Shown piece by piece: positions 1 to 5,483 of a stretch of 5,799 nt of DNA. A program made the translations under genes and the position numbers. Each line of letters begins with the position of its first letter. Position 1 is the first letter of the stretch. Origin of the DNA: Candidatus Cloacimonadota bacterium (lineage in GTDB: Bacteria; Cloacimonadota; Cloacimonadia; Cloacimonadales; Cloacimonadaceae); the NCBI GenBank assembly GCA_023230245.1, contig JALNXT010000101.1:1-5799 (forward strand). Direction: 5' to 3'. The notes under the pieces were generated by a model. That model was given only the letters and a program-made list of their open reading frames with translations. It was not told the DNA's origin and made no database searches.

Positions 1-180
1 TATCAGGCGGTTAATACAGCGGAGCATGGTGGATTTGCCGCTGCCCGAAAGCCCCAGTAGAATAACGAAATCACCGGTATTCACATGCAGGGAAAGCTTG
101 TTTACGGCAAGGCTCTTGCCATCATAGCTTTTATCCAGGTTGCGCACTTCCAGCAGCTTATCTTTGGCGGTTTGTATCAT
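1..180 (-). CDS. phnC: Phosphonate/phosphite-type ABC transporter ATP-binding protein, N-terminal 60 residues (runs off the window)
   Basis: This is the nucleotide-binding subunit that would power uptake of a phosphonate, phosphite or similar anion across the inner membrane. Only the first 60 residues are present; the remaining roughly 180-200 lie beyond position 1. Seen: an ABC-type opening (LLEVRNLDKSYDG) with an A-loop aromatic at Tyr19, then the Walker A motif GLSGSGKST at residues 43-51, followed by MLRCINRL. The LRCINRL stretch after Walker A is characteristic of PhnC-type ATPases. The Walker A has Leu where Pro is more common, which should not matter. The ATG lies inside an ATGA overlap with the end of the binding-protein gene. 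No strong Shine-Dalgarno precedes it, so translation is probably coupled to phnD. Assignment to the ABC ATPases is secure. The PhnC subtype rests on LRCINRL plus the neighbouring PhnD-like gene. The exact substrate cannot be told. Confidence 0.88.
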   Translation of the reverse strand, partial: MIQTAKDKLLEVRNLDKSYDGKSLAVNKLSLHVNTGDFVILLGLSGSGKSTMLRCINRLI

Positions 181-1103
181 TTTAACATCGTGGCAGGATC
201 CATATCCAAGGCTTTCAAGGTGGTGCGCACCACATCATAATCTGCATCCGTGGCACGCTCTAAGCCGTCAATATCATACAGTGCTTTTAGGGTAGCCTGT
301 CCGCTGGCAGTACTGGCAAAGCGGAATAATGCTTCGGCAACCTGGCTATCCAGCTCTGGAGGAAGGTCTTTGCGGAAAGTGACGGTATCATTGGGGATCC
401 AATCCGTATAATCCACAATGCGGATTTTGGTAAACACATCGGGATAGGTCTCGAAGAGCTTTTCCCTTGCATCCATAGGCTGTCCAGCGGCATCAGGGGG
501 AGACCAATAAGTGCAGGCAACATCGGCTCTACCGCTATAGACAGAGAGGATGGCTTGAGGATGTCCACCGGCAAAGATGTGGTCTTTGGGGATAATATTA
601 CGCTGCTTTAGCACCGCAGAAGGGTAGATATAGCCGGAAGTGGAGGCGGCGTCCGTATAGGCAACAATCTTACCCGTAATGTCTTCCAGGGTTTTAATAT
701 CCGAATCCGCACGCACCACGAATTGCCCCCGGTATTTATTCAAGCCATTGCGCACCGTCATCAGCTTTACTTGCGCGTCATACTTCTGTTTGGCGAGGAT
801 ATAGGCATAAGTGGGCAGCCAGGCAACATCCGCCTGATAGGTTCCCAAAGCTTCGATAACCGCAGCATAACTGGTGGGCACCGCTACTTTGAAATGGTAG
901 CCAGTCTCTTTGGTGAGGAAAGCGGCAATTGCCTCTCCGCTTTGCACCACTTTACCCGCTTCCATGGAAGGGACAAAAAACATCTTGATCGGGTTCTGCT
1001 TGGAACCCAGTTTACGGTTGGCTTTGGCAAGGCGGGCGTCCTGATTTCCACAGGCACTTACCAGCATAAGCGCAATAACGGCAAGAGTTACAATTCTTTT
1101 CAT
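177..1103 (-). CDS. phnD: Phosphate/phosphite/phosphonate ABC transporter substrate-binding lipoprotein (PhnD family)
   Basis: Extracytoplasmic binding protein that delivers an oxyanion such as a phosphonate or phosphite to an ABC permease. The ORF can be opened at a TTG at 1112, but the ATG at 1103 is preferred: an AGGAG at 1118-1114 sits 10 nt before the ATG and only 1 nt from the TTG. From this start the protein is 308 aa. Residues 1-18 form a lipoprotein signal peptide (MKR, hydrophobic core, lipobox VSAC with Cys18), so the mature protein is probably membrane-anchored. Family signatures are present: FFVPSMEAG at 43-50, PTSYAAVIEALG at 76-87, ADVAWLPTYAYILA at 91-104, and DAASTSGYIYPSAVL at 151-165, the STSG region expected in the binding cleft. 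Length is normal for the family. The gene overlaps phnC by 4 bp (ATGA) and follows an 87-bp gap with a possible promoter. Substrate (phosphonate, phosphite or hypophosphite) cannot be settled from sequence alone. Confidence 0.92.
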   Translation of the reverse strand: MKRIVTLAVIALMLVSACGNQDARLAKANRKLGSKQNPIKMFFVPSMEAGKVVQSGEAIAAFLTKETGYHFKVAVPTSYAAVIEALGTYQADVAWLPTYAYILAKQKYDAQVKLMTVRNGLNKYRGQFVVRADSDIKTLEDITGKIVAYTDAASTSGYIYPSAVLKQRNIIPKDHIFAGGHPQAILSVYSGRADVACTYWSPPDAAGQPMDAREKLFETYPDVFTKIRIVDYTDWIPNDTVTFRKDLPPELDSQVAEALFRFASTASGQATLKALYDIDGLERATDADYDVVRTTLKALDMDPATMLK

Positions 1104-1113
1104 CAGAATCAAT

Positions 1114-1118
1114 CTCCT
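1114..1118 (-). promoter_or_regulatory. Ribosome binding site that fixes the phnD start
   Basis: On the minus strand this reads AGGAG. It lies 10 nt before the ATG at 1103-1101, but only 1 nt before the in-frame TTG at 1112-1110. It therefore supports the shorter, 308-residue PhnD with a conventional MKR signal-peptide start. Confidence 0.75.
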
Positions 1119-1135
1119 ATATTAAGGTATGGGCA

Positions 1136-1164
1136 CTGTATTTACGTAGGCACTCCGAGGTCAA
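1136..1164 (-). promoter_or_regulatory. Possible promoter for phnD-phnC
   Basis: The gap between the DUF512 gene stop and the phnD start is the only untranslated stretch longer than 1 bp in the window. On the minus strand it carries TTGACC (1164-1159), one mismatch from a sigma-70 -35 box, right after a run of seven T. A -10 box is weak: ATACAG (1141-1136) is at the ideal 17-nt spacing but matches poorly, and TAAATA (1144-1139) matches better but is only 14 nt away. Placing a promoter here fits the change of function between the two gene groups. This is inference. Confidence 0.35.
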
Positions 1165-1190
1165 GAAAAAAAGGATAATCGGTGTCATTA

Positions 1191-2462
1191 CTACAGGTAA
1201 TCCCAATCTTCAAAAAAAGGATCGATAAGCAGCATGGGATTGTCCCAAGTGCTCTTCACGGTTAAACGATCAGCCCCATCCAGCGTTTCACCGTTATGGT
1301 TAAAAATGCAGGAGGGGAGAATGAGTATTTCGTCTGGTTGTACGCTAAGCTGGCTCTTGATGTCGCTAAAGGTGATTAAGCCGCAGACACTTATATGCTC
1401 ACCTAAAAAGTCATTACGAATCGGCTGCACGCGGATGCTCTGGCTTTCCAGGCGTTGGTTTAGCTCGCTGGCTATCTGAGTGATTAAAGCAAAGGCGCTT
1501 ACCGAGCAAAGCATCAGGTAGTTATTAGGTTTCTTGCGCAGTTCTTTCAGCAGGCTGCGTTTCTTACTGCGGAAGTTTTGCATGCTCAGCCTCAGCATGC
1601 CAATCCCGTTTTCGAGCTGGGGATAATCGCCATAATACTCTTCTTCAGGAATGGCTTGATTGGCAAGCACGAAAAACTCGTCCGCAGGATAGATGATAGT
1701 GCTGGAGTGCTGCTTTCTCGCTTCTTCTATGGTAGCTAAGGCTGAAGTGGCAGTTTCAGCAGTAAAAGGAGATAAGCTGGTTAGCCTCTCCCGAAAGCGA
1801 GTTAAGCCGACGGGAACCACACCTATGGAGAGCAGATTCAGCTTTGCCCGCATCAGGTCACCAAGGCTGCTAACTAACTCTTCACCATCGTTATAGCCTG
1901 GCACACACACAATCTGTAGATGAAAACTAATCCCCTTTTTACTCAGGCGTTTTAGGATAGGCATGGCGTCCACGGGTTTTGCCGAACGCATCATCTGCTG
2001 GCGCAGCTCTGGGTTGGTGGTGTGCAGCGAGATATAAAGCGGCGATATATGCTGACTGATGATGCGCTTATAGTCCTCTTCGCTGAGGTTGGTGAGGGTG
2101 ATATAATTGCCGAAAACAAACGAGAAGAGGTAGTCATCATCTTTGCCATAAAGGGTGTCACGCAGCTTAGGTGGCATCTGGTCTATAAAGCAAAAGATGC
2201 ATGAATTCTTGCAGTTACGGTGAATGTATGGCTCTGGTTCAATCCCCAAAGCGCGCCCACTCTCTCTCTGAATAAGCACTTCTCTGCTTTCACCGCTGCT
2301 TGTTTCCAGCTGCATTAGCAGCTCGTAATCCGAAGCGAGAAACTCCAAATCCAGAAAATCCCGCACTGCTTGCCCATTGATGGAAAGCAGTGTATCTCCA
2401 GCTTTGATGCCATAAGAAGCCGCAAGGCTCTTGGGCTGAACGCTTTGTACGGTGATTGCCAT
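1191..2462 (-). CDS. PDZ-radical SAM-DUF512 protein (COG1625 type)
   Basis: Predicted cytoplasmic iron-sulfur protein of unknown reaction, 423 aa, close to the usual length for this family. Domains in order: an N-terminal PDZ-like domain at about residues 1-65 (ASYGIKAGDTLLSINGQAV is the typical carboxylate-loop and strand pattern); a radical SAM core starting with Cys84, Cys88 and Cys91 in NCKNSCIFCFIDQMP, the CxxxCxxC ligands of the 4Fe-4S cluster that cleaves S-adenosylmethionine; the family hallmark YGKDDDYLFSFVFGNYITLTNL region at about 105-126; and a DUF512 C-terminal region from about residue 220. The ATG at 2462 lies one base after the kinase stop (TAA-A-ATG), with no strong Shine-Dalgarno, so coupling to the kinase gene is likely. 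The family is widespread in anaerobes and cyanobacteria but has no established substrate. Family assignment is firm; function is unknown. Confidence 0.93.
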   Translation of the reverse strand: MAITVQSVQPKSLAASYGIKAGDTLLSINGQAVRDFLDLEFLASDYELLMQLETSSGESREVLIQRESGRALGIEPEPYIHRNCKNSCIFCFIDQMPPKLRDTLYGKDDDYLFSFVFGNYITLTNLSEEDYKRIISQHISPLYISLHTTNPELRQQMMRSAKPVDAMPILKRLSKKGISFHLQIVCVPGYNDGEELVSSLGDLMRAKLNLLSIGVVPVGLTRFRERLTSLSPFTAETATSALATIEEARKQHSSTIIYPADEFFVLANQAIPEEEYYGDYPQLENGIGMLRLSMQNFRSKKRSLLKELRKKPNNYLMLCSVSAFALITQIASELNQRLESQSIRVQPIRNDFLGEHISVCGLITFSDIKSQLSVQPDEILILPSCIFNHNGETLDGADRLTVKSTWDNPMLLIDPFFEDWDYL

Positions 2463-2463
2463 T

Positions 2464-3270
2464 TTAGCTACGCTGCTCTGGTATCAGCTTTACCGGAACT
2501 TCAATAAAGAAACGGGAACCACTGCCCAAAGTGCTTTGCACGCGGATAGTTCCGCCCAAGAGTATCACAATCTGCTGCGCCAATCCCAGCCCGATTCCTA
2601 TGCCACCGTAGGGACGTGTAATACTGTTATCGGCTTGCTCGAAGACGTCGAATATATGCTCCTGAATGTCGTTGCTAATCCCGATTCCACTATCGGCTAC
2701 TTCCATACAGAGCATCAGCTCATCAATGGTGGAAGGTTTGGCGTAAATCCTTAAAGCAACGAAACCTACACTGGTGTATTTTATGGCATTGGAGATAACG
2801 AAGCTGAGCACGCGCTCCATTTTCTCGCAATCTAAGCTTATCATCGGAATATCGGCTGCGCATTCCAGAATGGCATCCAGATGCTTAGCTCTGATAATAG
2901 GCTCAAAATGCTTCCAAAGCTTATCGGCAACATCGTTCACCGTACAGCTTCTGGGGTTAAGGGTTGTTTTCCCCAGTTGCAGATTACTCAAGTCCAATAG
3001 GTTGCCGATGATTAACAACAGCTTTTTGCCACTATCCAAGATCACATCCACATAATCTGCCTGTTTAGCATCCAGCTTGGTATTTTGGAGCATCTGTGCA
3101 AAGCCCATGATCGCATTCATGGGGGTGCGTATTTCGTGGCTGATATTGGCGATAAAGGCACTTTTTGCCAGAGCTACATCATTGGCGGTAGAGCTGTTAT
3201 CCTCTATCTTTGCAGCAGCTTTATTGGGTTTGTTACTATTTTGCTTGCGATGGGAAGGGCTGTGTCTCAC
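2464..3270 (-). CDS. Soluble HisKA/HATPase sensor histidine kinase without a sensor domain
   Basis: Two-component histidine kinase core of 268 aa. Residues 1-32 are a polar, Lys/Asn/Ser-rich leader with no membrane segment and no recognisable PAS or GAF domain. The HisKA dimerisation domain follows, with the phospho-accepting His45 in NISHEIRTPMNAIMGF. The HATPase domain carries the N box (VISNAIKYT, Asn161), the G1 box DSGIGIS at 193-199, the F box region IFDVFEQAD at 206-213, and the glycine-rich lid GGIGIGLGLA at 222-231. All catalytic motifs look intact, so the protein should be active. There is no receiver domain and no response-regulator gene in the window, making it an orphan here. The start is a GTG in a GTGA overlap with the amidase stop; AGGA lies about 10 nt upstream. 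Sequence style (SHEIRTPMNAI) is that of hybrid-kinase cores. Signal and partner are unknown; it may need another protein for sensing. Confidence 0.93.
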   Translation of the reverse strand: MRHSPSHRKQNSNKPNKAAAKIEDNSSTANDVALAKSAFIANISHEIRTPMNAIMGFAQMLQNTKLDAKQADYVDVILDSGKKLLLIIGNLLDLSNLQLGKTTLNPRSCTVNDVADKLWKHFEPIIRAKHLDAILECAADIPMISLDCEKMERVLSFVISNAIKYTSVGFVALRIYAKPSTIDELMLCMEVADSGIGISNDIQEHIFDVFEQADNSITRPYGGIGIGLGLAQQIVILLGGTIRVQSTLGSGSRFFIEVPVKLIPEQRS

Positions 3271-4385
3271 GTGTTGCGAATCCTATCGTAGCGGAACTTA
3301 AAGCGTTTTATGCCTTCGAATATTGTCCTCGCGAGCCTATTCTGATATTCTTCATTTACCAATAGCTGTTCTTCTTCTTCGTTGGAGATAAAGCCCATTT
3401 CCACCAGTATAGAAGGCATAAAGGCACCGCGTAGCACGTAGAAATTAGCTTGTTTAACGCCTCTGTCCAAGGTTTTTGTGCCGGCTACGATATTCTGTTG
3501 CACATTACTTGCCAAGAGGTTACTGCTTTCAAGGTTTTCGGTTTGGTTCAAGTCACTGAGGATAAAATCCAGATCATCATATTTACGTTTGGCTGTAGTC
3601 CCACCCTCAAAACGCTCCACCACATCATTTTCCATTGCTTCCACGGCTCTTGCTTCAGAGGTTTGGGCAGTGGAGAGGTAATAGGTCTCCAAACCTTTTC
3701 CGGCGGGAGATTTAGAGGAATTGGTATGCAGGCTAACAAACAAATCCGCCTTTTTCTCATTGGCAAATTTAGTCCTATCCTGCAAGGATACAAAACGGTC
3801 ATCACTGCGGGTAAGCAACACTTTCATCCCCAGTTCTTTTTCCAAGAGGGTCTTCAGTTTAAGGCAGACGCCCAAGTTTAACTCCTTTTCGGTCGCTTTC
3901 AGCTTTCTCCCCACGGCACCAGGGTCTTTCCCTCCGTGTCCGGGATCCAGCACGATAGTAGTGATGCTATTATCCCGTGGTTTAGCGATGCTCAACACTC
4001 TGGCTTTTAGCTCCACATCTTTGGGGAAGTGGGTACGCAGCTTCTCTGTTACAAAGAGGGATGGCAGATATAGCTTTGTACCACGGCGCAGCAGAGCATA
4101 GTGCATGTTGTACGATTCCGTTTTGTAGCTGTAGTATGGGGAAGCTTCCAGGAAGATGAACTGCTCGTCGTATAAGTGCAAATAAATCCTGCCATCGCAA
4201 CGGTCTTGCCGGTTTATGGCTTTGAAAACTGTGCTGAAATCGTTCAATTCCACATAGCGAATGGAGTTTATTGTTGTCTCTTTTAGGATAGATGCTTTGC
4301 TTTCGCCTCGGATTAGCACGCTGATATCTGCACTCAGCATACCAAATGCAACGGCTATAAGGGCGAGTATCATTATCTTTTTCAT
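3267..4385 (-). CDS. Secreted N-acetylmuramoyl-L-alanine amidase (Amidase_3 family)
   Basis: Zinc-dependent peptidoglycan hydrolase that cuts the bond between N-acetylmuramic acid and L-alanine of the stem peptide, acting in the periplasm or cell wall; 372 aa. Residues 1 to about 19 form a signal peptide (MKK, hydrophobic stretch, then MLSAD). Residues about 20-135 are a small N-terminal domain with alternating strands (IRYVELNDFSTVF, then LYLPSLFVTEKL) that loosely resembles copper-amine-oxidase-N or AMIN-like wall-targeting domains; that is inference. The catalytic domain runs from about 140 to 362: IVLDPGHGGKDPGAVG with zinc ligand His150, ATEKELNLGV with Glu166, LFVSLHTNSS with His220, and ILVEMGFISNEEEE with catalytic Glu329. 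All expected residues are present. The ATG is in an ATGA overlap with the PflX-like gene and has GGAG at 4397-4394, 8 nt upstream. Downstream it overlaps the kinase gene by 4 bp. Likely role is cell separation or wall turnover. Confidence 0.95.
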   Translation of the reverse strand: MKKIMILALIAVAFGMLSADISVLIRGESKASILKETTINSIRYVELNDFSTVFKAINRQDRCDGRIYLHLYDEQFIFLEASPYYSYKTESYNMHYALLRRGTKLYLPSLFVTEKLRTHFPKDVELKARVLSIAKPRDNSITTIVLDPGHGGKDPGAVGRKLKATEKELNLGVCLKLKTLLEKELGMKVLLTRSDDRFVSLQDRTKFANEKKADLFVSLHTNSSKSPAGKGLETYYLSTAQTSEARAVEAMENDVVERFEGGTTAKRKYDDLDFILSDLNQTENLESSNLLASNVQQNIVAGTKTLDRGVKQANFYVLRGAFMPSILVEMGFISNEEEEQLLVNEEYQNRLARTIFEGIKRFKFRYDRIRNT

Positions 4386-5482
4386 AGGTATTGCTCCATG
4401 TTTGGGTTTTCTTGGGCTGCCATCTCTTGGGCTGCCATCTCTTGGGCTGCCAATCTCCGCATTGGCAGTGACAGCGGAGCTGTCATAGAAGCATCCTCTG
4501 GATGCTGTGGCAAATCGGAGTTTGCCACCCCAATTGCCACCCCAATTGCCACCCCAATTGCCACCCCATTATTCTGCCACCCCATGTTATCTTGATCACA
4601 GCTAAACTTCGGCGTCCAAGTATCACAGCAGGACAGTTCTTGTACATATATATCACTAAAGCCGAGTTCCTGCGCGGTATCCACCACGCTCTGATATTCT
4701 TGCTCCGTGATCCCGCGGTTCAATTCGCTATATTCGCTCGCTTTTCCAGCGGGATAATACTGCCCCATCAGGCTGATGCTGATCTCTGTTCCTATCTCAT
4801 CCGCCAGGCGCAGCAAGCTTTTCTGTGCACCGCTAAGCCCGTTTGGCATCACCAGCAGCCTCACTATGGTGCCGCGTTTGGCAATACCGCTATCGTCAGA
4901 TATTAAGTTGCCGGTTTGCGCGTACATCTCCTTGATAGCAGCCATGGCTATTGCAGGATAGTCTGCTGCGGCAGAGTACTTTGCCGCATGTATCCCATAG
5001 GCATACTTCAAATCGGGAAGGTAAATATCCACCAAGCTCGTCAGGCTTTGCAGGGTCTGGGGGCTCTCATAGGCGGAGCTATTCCACACTATCGGGATGC
5101 TTAAGCCCATATCTTTAGCTATCTTAAGCGCATCTGCCACTTGGGGACTGTAATGCGTGGGCGTAACGAGGTTAATATTATGTGCTTGTTGAGTTTGTAG
5201 GTTCAGCATCAGCTTGGCAAGCTCCAGCGTAGAGGCTTCAGAACCCCAACCATCGCTACTGATGCTGTAATTCTGGCAGAACACACAGCGGAGGTTGCAA
5301 TGGGAAAAGAAGATTGTCCCGCTGCCTTTACTGCCACTGATAGGCGGTTCTTCGCCAAAGTGCAGCGTTGCCAGGTTGATTTTCATTTCGCTGCCTGCCC
5401 CACAAAAGCCCGTTTCGGTATAGCGGTTAACTCCGCAATTCCGGGGGCATATATGGCAGGATACAAGCTGTGGGTATTGCAT
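4382..5482 (-). CDS. PflX-like radical SAM protein (COG1313 type) with a repeat-derived C-terminal tail
   Basis: Radical SAM iron-sulfur protein related to pyruvate formate-lyase activating enzymes, natural substrate unknown. Although the frame is open back to 5548, the ATG at 5482 is chosen: it follows the cdd stop by one base (TAA-G-ATG), has GGAG at 5496-5493 with 10-nt spacing, and gives the normal family N-terminus. The protein is then 366 aa. Seen: a cysteine-rich head CHICPRNCGVNR with Cys9, Cys12, Cys16 and Cys27; the hallmark HFGEEPPISGSKGSGTIFFS at 41-60; and CNLRCVFCQNY with cluster ligands Cys62, Cys66 and Cys69. Family members usually end soon after the DTWTPKF region (here residue 293). 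This one continues for 73 residues of low complexity: GVAI repeats at 306-321, a stretch encoded by four hairpins, then three AAQE repeats at 345-359. The tail is probably not part of the catalytic fold. The stop overlaps the amidase start (ATGA). Confidence 0.92.
   Translation of the reverse strand: MQYPQLVSCHICPRNCGVNRYTETGFCGAGSEMKINLATLHFGEEPPISGSKGSGTIFFSHCNLRCVFCQNYSISSDGWGSEASTLELAKLMLNLQTQQAHNINLVTPTHYSPQVADALKIAKDMGLSIPIVWNSSAYESPQTLQSLTSLVDIYLPDLKYAYGIHAAKYSAAADYPAIAMAAIKEMYAQTGNLISDDSGIAKRGTIVRLLVMPNGLSGAQKSLLRLADEIGTEISISLMGQYYPAGKASEYSELNRGITEQEYQSVVDTAQELGFSDIYVQELSCCDTWTPKFSCDQDNMGWQNNGVAIGVAIGVAIGVANSDLPQHPEDASMTAPLSLPMRRLAAQEMAAQEMAAQENPNMEQYL
4411..4456. repeat. 15-bp tandem repeat, two exact units plus a 16-bp variant
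   Basis: The plus-strand unit CTTGGGCTGCCATCT occurs exactly at 4411-4425 and 4426-4440. A third copy at 4441-4456 has one extra A (CTGCCAATCT instead of CTGCCATCT). The unit length is a multiple of three, so the minus-strand reading gives repeated Met-Ala-Ala-Gln-Glu in the PflX-like tail. The end of the third copy is the left arm and the start of the loop of hairpin 1, so the array appears to have grown from the edge of the hairpin element. It ends 14 nt from the GGAG that serves the amidase start. Confidence 0.95.
4447..4528. repeat. 82-bp four-hairpin palindromic element inside the PflX-like coding sequence
   Basis: Four perfect inverted repeats lie back to back. H1 4447-4468: arms CTGCCAAT and ATTGGCAG, loop CTCCGC. 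H2 4469-4485: TGACAGC and GCTGTCA, loop GGA. After TAGA (4486-4489), H3 4490-4506: AGCATCC and GGATGCT, loop TCT. H4 4507-4528: GTGGCAAA and TTTGCCAC, loop TCGGAG. Stems are 8, 7, 7 and 8 bp and hairpin sizes 22, 17, 17 and 22, a symmetric layout. Read on the opposite strand, H4 has loop CTCCGA and arms that match H1 except at three positions, each changed in both arms so pairing is kept. Sixty of the 82 bases are in stems. The element is translated in frame on the minus strand. It resembles palindromic elements found inside coding genes, such as the Rickettsia palindromic elements, in behaviour only; no family match is claimed. Confidence 0.9.
4524..4584. repeat. 12-bp tandem repeat, three exact units plus partial copies
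   Basis: The plus-strand unit GCCACCCCAATT is exact at 4524-4535, 4536-4547 and 4548-4559. An 11-nt partial copy (GCCACCCCATT) follows at 4560-4570, and a degenerate core GCCACCCCA lies at 4576-4584. The minus-strand reading gives Gly-Val-Ala-Ile repeats in the PflX-like tail. The first unit begins within the right arm of hairpin H4 (TTTGCCAC), so this array abuts the element on the side opposite to the 15-bp array. Unit length keeps the reading frame, so copy number could vary without breaking the gene. Confidence 0.95.
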
Positions 5483-5483
5483 C

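Noticed and set aside
723..1178. Plus-strand open frame of about 150 codons opposite phnD
   Set aside because: It lies antisense to a gene with clear family motifs, its translation has no recognisable domain, and it crosses the phnD start and promoter gap.
1150..1193. Intrinsic terminator after the DUF512 gene
   Set aside because: There is a run of seven T on the minus strand (1172-1166), but the only stem before it is about 5 bp, A/T-rich and includes a G-T pair, too weak for a confident call.
1580..1600. Perfect 7-bp inverted repeat (GCATGCT and AGCATGC, 7-nt loop) within the DUF512 gene
   Set aside because: A single short palindrome in coding sequence, with no neighbours or copies seen here. 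A match of this size can arise by chance and encodes ordinary protein sequence.
4447..4528. CRISPR array or integron attC site
   Set aside because: The hairpins differ in sequence from one another and there are no equal-length unique spacers as in CRISPR. Typical attC R and L core sequences and an integrase gene are not seen, and the element sits inside a coding gene.
4398..4595. Plus-strand open frames across the repeat region, with Ala-Thr-Pro-Ile and Cys-His-Pro-Asn repeats
   Set aside because: They are the reverse-complement readings of the 12-bp and 15-bp repeats inside a well-supported minus-strand gene. They have no family signature or convincing ribosome binding site; the openness comes from low-complexity repeats.
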